From positions 248,001-312,000 of the forward strand of contig NZ_JSVC01000001.1 of NCBI RefSeq assembly GCF_000814475.1: a DNA stretch of 64,000 bases. The letters run 5' to 3'. A program made the translations under genes and the position numbers. Below are positions 24,809 to 34,276 of the stretch, one piece after another (within the stretch, counting starts at the first letter, position 1; every line of letters starts with the position of its first letter). Below the pieces are notes generated by a model. The model was not told the origin of the DNA. It saw only the letters and a list, made by a program, of their open reading frames with translations, and ran no database searches. This DNA comes from Flavihumibacter solisilvae. Its GTDB lineage: Bacteria > Bacteroidota > Bacteroidia > Chitinophagales > Chitinophagaceae.

Positions 24809-27673
24809 TTATCTTCCGCAAATTGTCTGGTATGGACAATACTGGCAACGATCAGTAATGGCTGTCTGATCAAAAGGAATATTCTCATCAAAGATTTCCT
24901 CAATGACTGATTGCAATAACGGAAGGGTTTCACCAATGATTTCGTCCATACGGTCATGATCAACCGCAACCTGGTTCCCTTTACCCTGCTGCACTTTGAA
25001 CCGCCAGTCAAATGCCAGTCCTTCCTTCCTCATATTTCTCACGTCGTAAAGCCCCGCAACTACCGGAACGGCCTGGCTAAATTGTTGGCGCAGAATATAG
25101 GAATAGATAAAAGTCTGGAGCGCTGCCTTGTTCCTTTCCTTCGTTTCCCGCCCAAACAACTCTTCCACAGTCTTGAATTCTTTTTTGTCCTTCCCGGTCT
25201 TGTAATCAATGATCCTGTAGACCCCGTTCTTAATATCTACACGGTCGATTATCCCACCCAGCCGGATCTTCCATTCTTTCCCATTCGGATTCACGGTAAC
25301 TGTAGTGTATACATCTTTCTCCAGTTGGCGGACAGTGAATGGCGCATATGTTTTGTCATGAACCAATACTTCGTTTACATACACGGAAATTACTTCCCTT
25401 ATTACCCGGTAGCTTCCTGTATAATCTATCGGCTGTTCGGGGTCCCTGGCGATTTCCTGGCTGAACGCGCGGTCTACTGCCCAGCCTGTCCACCCGGCCA
25501 TCGTTTCAATATCCGTTACCGTAACTGATTTATTCATTGCCTTCGACTCGGCCAGTCTCTCGTACAGGTACTGGATTGCCCGGTGCAGGATGTTTCCCAA
25601 CATGCGGGCATCAATTTCATCCAGGAAGCCTTCCGGCTCCCTGATCCGCATCAGGTGTTGGAAGTAGAAGCGTAGCCTGCATTCCAGGTAATTATTTATG
25701 GCTGAAGGAGAGAGGAGGTTCCCCTTATATTGTCCTAGCCGCTGCATAATATTGTCATCTTTCGGAATAACAATTGGTTGCCTTGCTTCAGGATTTACCC
25801 GGATGTCAACAGTATCCTTCCTTATCGGGATGTCCGTTTCATATTCCAGCTGGGCGAGAAATCGGCTTGGCTCACCGGTGCTATTGTCATCGACTGTTGA
25901 ATTGTAGAGGCTGTGGACCGTTTTGCTCCGTTGAAGCAGGCGATAAAACACGTAGGCGAATATGGCATCCTGTTTTTCCATTACACTCAATCCGAACGCC
26001 CTCCGGATACTGTCAGGAATAAAAGTCGGAGCAGCAGCCTTTCCCGGCAAAACGCCTTCGTTTACGTTCAAAAGGATGATATGGTCAAAGTCGAGGCCCC
26101 GGCTTTCCAGCAGACCCATTATTTGCAGACCCTTAAGCGGTTCGCCCTCCAGCGCAACGTTCACACTCCGTAACACCTGCAAAACAAGCGAGCCCATGAA
26201 TGGCAGGCTAAGCGCATAACTGAATTGACCCAAAAGATCTTCAAGACGGTTCAGCTGGAAATATGCCGAAGTGATGAGCTGGTTGTCTAATATTCCAAGC
26301 GCATTGTCGGTAGGCGCTGCCGCCTGGATCTCCAGTACCGATTTGATAAGCTGGATCAACATGGCGGATTTCTCAACTGGCTGCAGGATAAGTTGCAGTC
26401 TCTTGTCGGCAATATGCATCCATCTCTCTGCCGGAATGGATATAAGGCTTCGCTTATTGATTTCCGTAACCAAAGCCTGCGATTCTTTATTGTCGTGAAG
26501 GTAGGGATGTTGTAACACCTGAAGGAGGTATTGATAATACACCCGCTTGCCGTTGTGTTGAGCCAGCGATTCCTGCACTCTGATAATGGCCTGTACCAGG
26601 CTGAAAAGCGGCGAATGGGATAAACTATAACCCATGGTTACGTTCACCTGTGAAACTTCATCAGGAATTGCATGAAGTACCGGCATCAGCTGGTTTTCAT
26701 CGGAAAGGAATACTGCGATTCTTTCCGGCTGGCTGTTCAGTGTGGGAAACTGTTTCAATAACTGTGGAAGTAACCTTACCTGCGCCGCATTGCCTTCAGC
26801 TGCAATAATGTTAATTGGCTTTGTGCTTTGGCGGATACTGTTTGACGCTTCCATTTCATTGCCAAACTGTTGAAGATTGTTGCGAAGAAAAAGTCCCGCT
26901 TCCTGGCGGCTATCCTCGAGATAATGGATATCTGCATCGAAATAAAACAATGCTTTGCCAGCCTGCTTCCATTTTGTAAGCATCTGGAGCTCCGCACGGT
27001 TAAAAGCATTGAATCCAACAAAGATGATTTTATCATATGCATCTGCAAAACCAGGGGTGTCGTTTCGACCGGCAACGAGATCCCTGTAAATCGTACCGGT
27101 ATTCGTTAATCCACGTTGTTCGAGTAATTCCGCGAATCGTTGATAAATCGCTGGCAGCTTTTGCCACAGGTGCAGGAACTTTTCCTTCTGCCTGCTCAGG
27201 CGCTCGGTTGAAAAGCTGCTCCAGAAACGTTGCAGAAATTCCTTCTGTTCATCAGAAAGGTAATCGAAGCCGCTGTCGATCGCTGCAAGGCTTGCCATGT
27301 TACTGTAAACATCTGCAATGGACACCACATTTGATTCCAGTTCCGTGTAGTCATTCAATAATATTTCGCCGAGGGAAAAGAGTCTTTCATAGTCTGTAGT
27401 TGCCCCGGAACCGGAAGCCTGCATCACTTCTGAATATGCGTTAAACAACAGGAAGGATTGCATTAGCCTGTCAGCAGGCAACTTACTGGTTGATAATTGA
27501 ATAAATTCATGGATGGTAAAGAGATGGGGACTCCACATCGGGCCACTGATCTGTCCACCCAGGTAGCGCCTGAAAAAAACCGACGGCCGCTTATTGGGAA
27601 ACACAATCGCCATATCCGACAGTTTACTGCCGAATCTTTCATACAACTGCTCCGCAACTTCTTTCAAAAACAT
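24809..27673 (-). CDS. AddB-like PD-(D/E)XK nuclease of a helicase-nuclease pair
   Basis: 954 residues. It begins with an inactive helicase-like fold (SDMAIVFPNKRPSVFFRRYL, no Walker A) and has a C-terminal PD-(D/E)XK nuclease near residues 805-830 (GGIIDRVDI ... RIIDYKTGK). Cys near 664 (YLECRLRFYF) together with C943, C946 and C952 at the very C terminus (CxxC-x5-C) reproduces the spacing of the AddB/RecB-family iron-sulfur staple. It should act with the AddA-like protein encoded 16 bp upstream to resect double-strand breaks. It is shorter than Firmicutes AddB (about 1150 residues). Confidence 0.88.
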   Translation of the reverse strand: MFLKEVAEQLYERFGSKLSDMAIVFPNKRPSVFFRRYLGGQISGPMWSPHLFTIHEFIQLSTSKLPADRLMQSFLLFNAYSEVMQASGSGATTDYERLFSLGEILLNDYTELESNVVSIADVYSNMASLAAIDSGFDYLSDEQKEFLQRFWSSFSTERLSRQKEKFLHLWQKLPAIYQRFAELLEQRGLTNTGTIYRDLVAGRNDTPGFADAYDKIIFVGFNAFNRAELQMLTKWKQAGKALFYFDADIHYLEDSRQEAGLFLRNNLQQFGNEMEASNSIRQSTKPINIIAAEGNAAQVRLLPQLLKQFPTLNSQPERIAVFLSDENQLMPVLHAIPDEVSQVNVTMGYSLSHSPLFSLVQAIIRVQESLAQHNGKRVYYQYLLQVLQHPYLHDNKESQALVTEINKRSLISIPAERWMHIADKRLQLILQPVEKSAMLIQLIKSVLEIQAAAPTDNALGILDNQLITSAYFQLNRLEDLLGQFSYALSLPFMGSLVLQVLRSVNVALEGEPLKGLQIMGLLESRGLDFDHIILLNVNEGVLPGKAAAPTFIPDSIRRAFGLSVMEKQDAIFAYVFYRLLQRSKTVHSLYNSTVDDNSTGEPSRFLAQLEYETDIPIRKDTVDIRVNPEARQPIVIPKDDNIMQRLGQYKGNLLSPSAINNYLECRLRFYFQHLMRIREPEGFLDEIDARMLGNILHRAIQYLYERLAESKAMNKSVTVTDIETMAGWTGWAVDRAFSQEIARDPEQPIDYTGSYRVIREVISVYVNEVLVHDKTYAPFTVRQLEKDVYTTVTVNPNGKEWKIRLGGIIDRVDIKNGVYRIIDYKTGKDKKEFKTVEELFGRETKERNKAALQTFIYSYILRQQFSQAVPVVAGLYDVRNMRKEGLAFDWRFKVQQGKGNQVAVDHDRMDEIIGETLPLLQSVIEEIFDENIPFDQTAITDRCQYCPYQTICGR

Positions 27674-27689
27674 TCTGTAACGTTAATCA

Positions 27690-30600
27690 TTAAACGAATA
27701 GCTGGCCTTGTTTCACAGCAAGCATAGTCAATGGAACGAGCGACTGGTTGAAGCCGTAATACACATAAGATTTCACTGAGGGATAACCCATCTGTTTCAA
27801 CAGGTCTTCATATTCACCGATTTGCCGGGCATGCGATTCTGACGGTTCGTGCGTAAATTTAAAATCAAGCAATATGGTTTCGGCTTGCGAAACCAGTACT
27901 TTATCGGGTCTCCTGACCTCACCCCCCCTTACAAGGATGGAACGCTCATTGATCATCGTGTACGCACCGCCGAACCATTCGGACAATTGCGGATGCCCAA
28001 GCGCCTGGATTACACTTTCCCGTACCTGCTCCCTAAGCACAGAGGTAAGCACGCCTTCCAGTTGCATACGATCAAGGACCTTTTCAATTTCTTCCCTGTT
28101 GGTGGACCTTGATAACGCAAGGTGCGCCAGCTGGCCGATTTTTAACTGGTCCGTTCCGGAAGCATTTAACAACATGTCTTCTCTTGCCGGCTCCCTCAAA
28201 TTCTGAAGCAGTTTTGTATTGGCGCTGTATGGCCTGATCTGCAAAGCACCAGCCGCAGGTTCTGAATTACCTGCAGGGTCCGTTTTACCATCAACAAAAT
28301 ATCTTTCGTTTTCAAATGCTGCCTGGATGCTCAGTGTTTTATACAACAGGTCGCTCACAAGTTTACTGCTACCGTTACTGCTTTCTGCGGGGAGTGGTGC
28401 AGCAATGTAAATAGCCTCACGCGAACGGGTAAGCGCAACGTACAACATATTGAGGGCATCCATTCTTGCCATCAGCTGTTCCTCGAAATACTGGAAGGCA
28501 AAGTGGGTTTGAACGAGTTTGCTGCTGATGGAAACCGGCAGCACTTCAATGTCGCTGTTGTCGTCGTACCAATCGCACCACAGCGTTCCGTTGTCGTTCT
28601 GCATTTTCCAGTCGGCATAAGGTAGAATAACGACATCGAATGCAAGTCCTTTCGATTTATGAATTGTCATTACCTGCACGGCATCCAATGCCGATGAAAG
28701 CGGCAATGCTTTCTCAGAACATTCATCATTCCACCACTCCAGGAATTCACGGATATCCGGTTTCCCTTTGGCGCTGAATTGATTGATGATGTCGCGGAAT
28801 GTAAGAATATAAGCCTGCTCCTGTATCCACTCATCAAGCGAAAATATGCTGATCAGTTTTTCCGTGCATTCGTACAATCCTGATTGCAGCAAAGTTTTAT
28901 GTTCTTTCCTGAAGCTCTCAGGTAGCTGGTTGAAAGCATGATTCATTTCAGGCCGGTACCAGTCGTGGTTGCTTAAATCCAGGCCAAGCCGCAGGGCATT
29001 TGCCTGTACGAGTTCTACCAGTGAAAGGGAATCCTTTTCATTAACAAGGAACCGGAGCGCTGAAAGCAGCAATTGAATTACCGGTGACGCGTTCAGGACC
29101 AGGGCGTCTGCTGATATAAGTGCATAGCGGCATCGTGCTTCACTGCTTTGCTGGTGTTGTAACAACAGGTCAATCAGGTTGCGTGCGTCGCTATTATTTC
29201 GGGTGAGAAGGGTTAGCTGCGAGGGACTGAATCCTTTATCAGCTATCAGGCTGTCCATTAATTCGCAGATCCAGCGCTCTGCGGCGGGCCTCCATGAATT
29301 CGGCGAACGCGCTTCCTCTTTCGGAAAGAAGCGAATATCAATTACTCCTCCTTCGAGGCAGGCAGGTGGTTTTTGCTGTTCCGCATCTGCATACGCGCGC
29401 GAAATAATGCTGTAATAACCGGATGTCTCTAATTGCTGCCGGGTGACTTCATCTGAAATGCCAGCCATCTCCTCATTGAACTGCCGCTGCAAAATTTCAG
29501 GAGCGGTTGAAAACAGGTGATTATTGAAATCGATGATGCCTGCCCGGCTCCTGTAATTATCCTGCAGGCTCTTTTCCAATACATTGAGCCTGCCGATATC
29601 CTGCCTCACCTGTTCCTGCAAAAGCCGCCAGTCACCGTTTCTCCACCTGTAAATGGACTGTTTCACATCACCTACAACCAGGTTAAAATTTCCACTTGCA
29701 ACGGACTGTTCAACCAATGGCCTGAAATTATCCCATTGAAAAGTGCTCGTATCCTGGAACTCATCCAGCAAAAAGTGCCGGTAACGGGTCCCGGTTTTTT
29801 CGTAAATGAAGGGCGCATCATTATCTTTCACAAGTTCTCTCAGCAATTGCTGTGAATCGGTTATCAGCAAGGCATTGTTCTCCCTGCGGTAATCCGCAAG
29901 CAGGTCTGCCAATACCCGAAGCAGGTTAAGGTTATCCACCTTCTGGAGGATCGCCTTTGCGGTCTGGTAATCTGTGTTCTGTTCACGGTAAAGTTCAACC
30001 GCTTCTTCGAGCAGGGGATTGAGAAGAGGATATAGGGAAAGTATGTTGTCTTTTGTTGCAGGGGAGGCTGACTTCTTCAACCATTTATCCGGGTTACCGA
30101 GCGCCTCCAACACCCGTGAACCTGGTTCAAACTCCTTATCTTTTTTGATCTTGTTGAAGTAGTTGATGAAACCACTTTTCCCATAGGAAAAATCATCAGG
30201 GGAAAGACCAGACTCCGCCAGTATCGATATCGCTTTTTCGGCGAGTGAAATCATTGGCAATTCCAGTGAGCGGGCAACAGACAACATTGAGGCACGAAGG
30301 GCTTCGAATGTCGCCTGGGGATCTTCAAGACTTCTCATGTTCGCCTCAAACCTGGAAAATTTCTCCTGGAAAATTTCCCCTGCGAAATCCAGCATTTCAC
30401 CCCTGAAATCCCATGGCTTGCCATTTTCAATCCGGTCCACGGCTATCCGCCTGATCCAGTTGAACAGTTCCTCGTTGGTTTCCAGCATGTCGAACAACCG
30501 TTCAGCAAGGTCTTCTTTCACGACCTCCTGGTTCATCTGTAACTCATAACCGGAATCAAGACCAATCTCGTAAGAGAATGCACGGATTACCTGTTGTACA

Positions 30601-30950
30601 AACCTGTCGATAGTGCTTACCGAGAACCGTGTATAATCATGCAGAATGGAACGGTAAATCGCATCGGCCTGCACCGCAAGACCGGTTCCTTTCAATTGAG
30701 GATGGCGTTCTGTGATGATCCGTGCATAAGGAGTATCCTTCCCTTCCGCCAGTTTCCTGAGTTCACTGATAATCCGGTGCTTCATTTCCTCGGTCGCCTT
30801 ATTGGTAAACGTAACAGCAAGGATTTCACGGAATTTCAGTGGATGTTCAAAAAGCAGGCACAGGTATTCCGATGCAAGCAGGAATGTTTTCCCCGATCCT
30901 GCAGATGCCCGATAAATATGTAACGGCGGAGTAATCCCTGCTTCTTTCAT
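27690..30950 (-). CDS. AddA-like UvrD-family helicase-nuclease
   Basis: 1086 residues from the ATG at 30950; an in-frame TTG at 30959 lies inside the -7 element. Walker A RASAGSGKT is at residues 14-22, QDTSTFQWDNF (motif II region) near 395, DVKQSIYRWRNGD (motif III), and TIHKSKGLAFDVVILP (motif V) near 758. A C-terminal RecB-type nuclease follows near residue 1020 (RPDKVLV ... LLDFKF). It is a UvrD/REP ATP-dependent motor for end resection, paired with the AddB-like subunit. An intact PD...D-x-K signature suggests a live nuclease in both subunits, as in AddAB rather than RecBCD. Confidence 0.9.
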   Translation of the reverse strand: MKEAGITPPLHIYRASAGSGKTFLLASEYLCLLFEHPLKFREILAVTFTNKATEEMKHRIISELRKLAEGKDTPYARIITERHPQLKGTGLAVQADAIYRSILHDYTRFSVSTIDRFVQQVIRAFSYEIGLDSGYELQMNQEVVKEDLAERLFDMLETNEELFNWIRRIAVDRIENGKPWDFRGEMLDFAGEIFQEKFSRFEANMRSLEDPQATFEALRASMLSVARSLELPMISLAEKAISILAESGLSPDDFSYGKSGFINYFNKIKKDKEFEPGSRVLEALGNPDKWLKKSASPATKDNILSLYPLLNPLLEEAVELYREQNTDYQTAKAILQKVDNLNLLRVLADLLADYRRENNALLITDSQQLLRELVKDNDAPFIYEKTGTRYRHFLLDEFQDTSTFQWDNFRPLVEQSVASGNFNLVVGDVKQSIYRWRNGDWRLLQEQVRQDIGRLNVLEKSLQDNYRSRAGIIDFNNHLFSTAPEILQRQFNEEMAGISDEVTRQQLETSGYYSIISRAYADAEQQKPPACLEGGVIDIRFFPKEEARSPNSWRPAAERWICELMDSLIADKGFSPSQLTLLTRNNSDARNLIDLLLQHQQSSEARCRYALISADALVLNASPVIQLLLSALRFLVNEKDSLSLVELVQANALRLGLDLSNHDWYRPEMNHAFNQLPESFRKEHKTLLQSGLYECTEKLISIFSLDEWIQEQAYILTFRDIINQFSAKGKPDIREFLEWWNDECSEKALPLSSALDAVQVMTIHKSKGLAFDVVILPYADWKMQNDNGTLWCDWYDDNSDIEVLPVSISSKLVQTHFAFQYFEEQLMARMDALNMLYVALTRSREAIYIAAPLPAESSNGSSKLVSDLLYKTLSIQAAFENERYFVDGKTDPAGNSEPAAGALQIRPYSANTKLLQNLREPAREDMLLNASGTDQLKIGQLAHLALSRSTNREEIEKVLDRMQLEGVLTSVLREQVRESVIQALGHPQLSEWFGGAYTMINERSILVRGGEVRRPDKVLVSQAETILLDFKFTHEPSESHARQIGEYEDLLKQMGYPSVKSYVYYGFNQSLVPLTMLAVKQGQLFV

Positions 30951-30956
30951 AAAGGC

Positions 30957-30964
30957 CAAACATA
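30957..30964 (-). promoter_or_regulatory. -7 promoter element of the addA-like gene
   Basis: TATGTTTG on the minus strand fits TAnnTTTG and ends 6 bp before the ATG at 30950. Confidence 0.5.
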
Positions 30965-30979
30965 GCTAGACTTATTCAC

Positions 30980-32305
30980 TTATCGACCTATCGCAGCAGG
31001 AAAAACAATACTAAATGCTGTTCCGACGTGCAACCTGGAGCTGACTGAAATCTCAAGTCCGAGGAAATTCACGATGCTTTTAACAATGGCCAGGCCCAGT
31101 CCATATCCTTCGCTCCGTGCATTTCCCGATTTCCTGAACCGGTTGAAGATGTGTGGAACGTCCTCCGTGTCGATCCCTGATCCCGTGTCAGTTATAGTGA
31201 TGCAGTAGCTGCCATCATTCATCGACGCATCTGAGATGGAAATATTTCCACCCGTTTTATTATACCGGATCGCGTTGTTGACCAGGTTATAAAACAGTTG
31301 AAACAAAAGATCAGGATTCAGGTTTGGAATATGGATGCCTTTTGAAAGTTGGAGCGACAGGTGGATCCTTTTTTCTTCAATGCGATCATCAAGGTCCGCC
31401 ACCACTCCAGACATAACAGTTGAAGGCGAAACCGTTACCGATTTTGCGAACTGTTCGTTTTCTATGCGTGAAATATATAACAAGGCGTTCATGATCTTTT
31501 TCAGGCGGTTGAGTGAATTCATCATCTCCATAACCCGATGCTGTGCGGCCTCTGGCATGTCCTTTTCCATCATCAGGTTTTCAAGTTTTGTCTGCAGGAT
31601 ACTGATGGGAGTCATGAGTTCATGCGAGGCGTTTGAAGTAAATTCTCTCTCCTTTGCGAACGCTTCACTGACCTGGTCCATAAGTTCGACCAGCGACCTG
31701 TCAAGATATTTGAAATCCTCAGTTGAAGTTTTAACCGGAGGCTCATGTTCATTAAATGGAAACCTTCGTTTCACGAGCCTGGATCTGATGATAAGTCCAA
31801 GCGGCCGCAGCATGTATCGTGTAAAGACGAGGTCGATAATGACGGTGATCAGGATCAGCGCAGACAGCACATACAGGGCAACACGCTGCAGCGAACGGTT
31901 ATACTGGCTGATGGTTGCTGTTGTTTTCCCTATTTCCAGCAGGTAATTTTTTTTGCCGATTGAAAAGCCGTGACTGAGTACGCGGTAATTCAGTGTGTCC
32001 TGTTCAATTATCCTGCGGCTGGTTTCGATCGTATCTGTTTTCGTGAGATGATCAACCGGCTCCAATGCGATGTACTCTTCTTTCAGCATGGTATAACTTC
32101 CATAGTTATCTTCACCCTGCAGGTAATAGTCAATCCCATTCCGGTCAATGGTTTTCAACACTTTCTTCTTTTGCTCACGCAGGTAATGATTTGTATACTG
32201 GAAAGCGATGCCATCAACAAGAAACGGTAGCAGCAGAACAAAAAGCACAACAATAGCGGCTTTCGAAAGCGTTATGAACAGTGTCAGTTTGGTTAACAGC
32301 TTCAA
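30980..32305 (-). CDS. Sensor histidine kinase (TCS2)
   Basis: 441 residues with a TTG start overlapping the regulator's stop (TTGA); no ATG exists before the first membrane helix, so the rare start is probably real. TM about 10-33, periplasmic sensor about 35-135, TM about 140-162, then a linker with a degenerate HAMP. H-box FTSNASHELMTPISILQ (His near 229), N-box NLVNNAIRYN, DTGSGI and GLGLAIVKSIV follow. The stimulus is unknown. Position after three exported-protein genes suggests it monitors the same envelope process. Confidence 0.93.
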   Translation of the reverse strand: MKLLTKLTLFITLSKAAIVVLFVLLLPFLVDGIAFQYTNHYLREQKKKVLKTIDRNGIDYYLQGEDNYGSYTMLKEEYIALEPVDHLTKTDTIETSRRIIEQDTLNYRVLSHGFSIGKKNYLLEIGKTTATISQYNRSLQRVALYVLSALILITVIIDLVFTRYMLRPLGLIIRSRLVKRRFPFNEHEPPVKTSTEDFKYLDRSLVELMDQVSEAFAKEREFTSNASHELMTPISILQTKLENLMMEKDMPEAAQHRVMEMMNSLNRLKKIMNALLYISRIENEQFAKSVTVSPSTVMSGVVADLDDRIEEKRIHLSLQLSKGIHIPNLNPDLLFQLFYNLVNNAIRYNKTGGNISISDASMNDGSYCITITDTGSGIDTEDVPHIFNRFRKSGNARSEGYGLGLAIVKSIVNFLGLEISVSSRLHVGTAFSIVFPAAIGR

Positions 32306-32982
32306 TTGTGCAGTTTGATTTTGTAGCCAATGCCTCTTATTGTTTCGAGCCAGTCGACAGGTGCGTGAATGGAAAGTTTCTTCCTGATGTTTTTGATGTG
32401 CACATCAATATAATTAGAGTCATAATCATCGTCACTGAAATTTCCCCAGATGTGTTCACTCAGCTGCATGCGTGTCAGCGGCCTGTTCCGATGAAGCAGC
32501 ATATAACTAAGAAGGTCAAATTCTTTCTTAGATAATTCGATGTCACTCTTCCCATAAAAAACCAGCCGCTTACGCAGGTCGATACTGAAGTCTCCAAGTG
32601 GAACCAAGGTATCATTCAATCCTGACTTCCTTCGGGTAATGGCCTGCATCCTGCTCTGCAATTCAAGCAGGCTGAATGGCTTTGCCATATAATCATCAGC
32701 ACCCAGGTCAAGGCCCTTGATTCGATCTTCCAGGTTTCCTCTTGCCGTGAGTATGATGTAGGCTGCATCGGGATGATATTTTTTTGCTTCTTTCAGGACG
32801 TTCAATCCATCATTATCAGGCAGGCCAAGATCAAGAAGAATGAAGTCGTACACATTATCTTCGATCATAAGGTTCGCCTGTTTGGCTGTGTATGCTACAT
32901 CGCACAGGAAAAAAGCTTTTTTCAGGAAATCTACCATTTCTATAGCGAGTGCACGTTCATCTTCTACTATCAAGACTTTCAC
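32302..32982 (-). CDS. OmpR-family response regulator (TCS2)
   Basis: 226 residues from the GTG at 32982, which puts VKVLIVEDER at the very N terminus; the frame extends further but runs into the upstream gene. Receiver: VEDER, phospho-acceptor Asp in FILLDLGLPD, TARG, and YMAKPFSL. Winged helix: LSKKEFDLLSYMLLHRN and SNYIDVHIKNIRKKL. The gene starts 10 bp after the outer-membrane-like gene and overlaps the kinase gene. Its probable operator is the 11-bp direct repeat at 34780-34801. Confidence 0.93.
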   Translation of the reverse strand: MKVLIVEDERALAIEMVDFLKKAFFLCDVAYTAKQANLMIEDNVYDFILLDLGLPDNDGLNVLKEAKKYHPDAAYIILTARGNLEDRIKGLDLGADDYMAKPFSLLELQSRMQAITRRKSGLNDTLVPLGDFSIDLRKRLVFYGKSDIELSKKEFDLLSYMLLHRNRPLTRMQLSEHIWGNFSDDDYDSNYIDVHIKNIRKKLSIHAPVDWLETIRGIGYKIKLHN

Positions 32983-32992
32983 TGGTTTCAAT

Positions 32993-33865
32993 TTAGAATT
33001 GGTAATAAAAACTACAGGTGAAAAACGACATCGGCTTGTCAGTAAATGCCTGGGCATCATTTGCAAGAACGGATACCTGGTAAGCTGCTTCAATCATATA
33101 ACGTGAACGACTATACGCTACCGGAACTGCCAGGTTATAGGAGAGAAGGCTGAAACTGGTTGATTTACGGGTAACCGTAGTTTGCTCCGTTTCCTGTCCA
33201 CCGGGAAATATCGGAATAATCCCGAGCAGGCTGTCGCGATAATTTTTTTCTGTGATGTATGTTTCGTAAAAATGCTGCGTACCAATGGTTATTTCAATCG
33301 CCGGTGTAATAGAGATTACATCTTTCCCTTTGGCCAGGGAACCAAGAACGATATATTTTGAATTGGAAAGAGAGGCGAAATAATCATTCTGTTTGCCGAA
33401 GGCATAATCGCCACCGATCGTGGTTGTTAGCCAGTGATTATAGGTGAATGAAGCTCCTGCGTTGCTTGCATTGGCAATTTGCAGAAAGGGTGAATTGTCA
33501 GGAAAGAATGTATGACTGAAAGCCAGCCCGATGCTGGTTTTTTTGCCTGTCCGTATATCCATTCCCGCCCCTGCATTTATTGCGGAAACAGTCGACGATG
33601 TTTTATCCAGCAGCTTGTATACTGAGGTTGTCAGATAGATCCCGGACTTAAATCGCAGTGTTGCATTTGCCAGGAAATAAGGCAGTTTTTCCTTGCTGGT
33701 TTGACCGTAATAACTGGCATTGCTGTTATATAAAGCTCCGAGCGTTAGCGTTGTCTTTGTTGTTTCCAGCTGACTGGAATCCGTAACTGTAGCGGAGCTG
33801 TCTGCCTGGGCGAAACAAGCGGTTACCAGCAGGCAGTTTATTACAGTGAAAAGAGTTGTTTTCAT
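32993..33865 (-). CDS. Outer-membrane beta-barrel-like protein, unknown function
   Basis: 290 residues. Signal peptide about 1-19 (MKTTLFTVINCLLVTACFA, cleaved before QADSS), then alternating hydrophobic/polar strands with Tyr/Phe/Thr/Gly enrichment (TTLTLGALYNSNASYYG, GIYLTTSVYKLL, SIGLAFSHTFFPD, YMIEAAYQVSVL) and a terminal SFYYQF ending in Phe, a common barrel end. About twelve strands could be drawn. No domain was recognised. It lies second to last before the TCS2 regulator in a tight same-strand cluster, so it is probably a partner or target of that system. Confidence 0.7.
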   Translation of the reverse strand: MKTTLFTVINCLLVTACFAQADSSATVTDSSQLETTKTTLTLGALYNSNASYYGQTSKEKLPYFLANATLRFKSGIYLTTSVYKLLDKTSSTVSAINAGAGMDIRTGKKTSIGLAFSHTFFPDNSPFLQIANASNAGASFTYNHWLTTTIGGDYAFGKQNDYFASLSNSKYIVLGSLAKGKDVISITPAIEITIGTQHFYETYITEKNYRDSLLGIIPIFPGGQETEQTTVTRKSTSFSLLSYNLAVPVAYSRSRYMIEAAYQVSVLANDAQAFTDKPMSFFTCSFYYQF

Positions 33866-33885
33866 GAGGGTAGTTTCAAAACGGG

Positions 33886-34212
33886 CTAGAGAATTCCGGT
33901 GCGCCTGATGATCTTTGGCTTGATGATTTTTAGTGGTGGTGTTTTTACACGTGGAGTAACAATCACAGGCTTCGACTGGCGGCGGGATTTTGGCACTTCT
34001 TTAATGATGTCTTTTTTTTCTTTGTTATCCTCAGGCTGTACAACTGCCGGCGGATTCGGTGCCGGAACAGTATCCGTCAAGGCTCTCAATGATATAACTG
34101 TTTTGCACAACCGAAATGGTTTGCCTGGTGACGCAGTGCCGGCTATCGTCAAAGAATAACTGCAGGTGAAGAACACCGTGGTGAGGAACAATCGGAAATT
34201 CAGGGTACTCAT
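33886..34212 (-). CDS. Small exported Pro/Lys-rich protein, unknown function
   Basis: 108 residues from the ATG at 34212. Signal peptide (LFLTTVFFTCSYSLTIAG), then a low-complexity part rich in Pro, Lys, Arg and Val (PAPNPPAVVQPEDNKEKK; KPVIVTPRVKTPPLKIIKP) and the end RRTGIL. No fold is predicted by eye; the Pro/Lys alternation resembles cell-wall or TonB-like spacer segments. The gene lies 20 bp before the barrel gene and 55 bp after the next exported protein in the TCS2 cluster. Confidence 0.55.
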   Translation of the reverse strand: MSTLNFRLFLTTVFFTCSYSLTIAGTASPGKPFRLCKTVISLRALTDTVPAPNPPAVVQPEDNKEKKDIIKEVPKSRRQSKPVIVTPRVKTPPLKIIKPKIIRRTGIL

Positions 34213-34276
34213 TGCTTTCAAAATTAAATGACTGCCCGTTTTACCAGCCTCGGGCAGTCCTTAATTTTATATGTTA

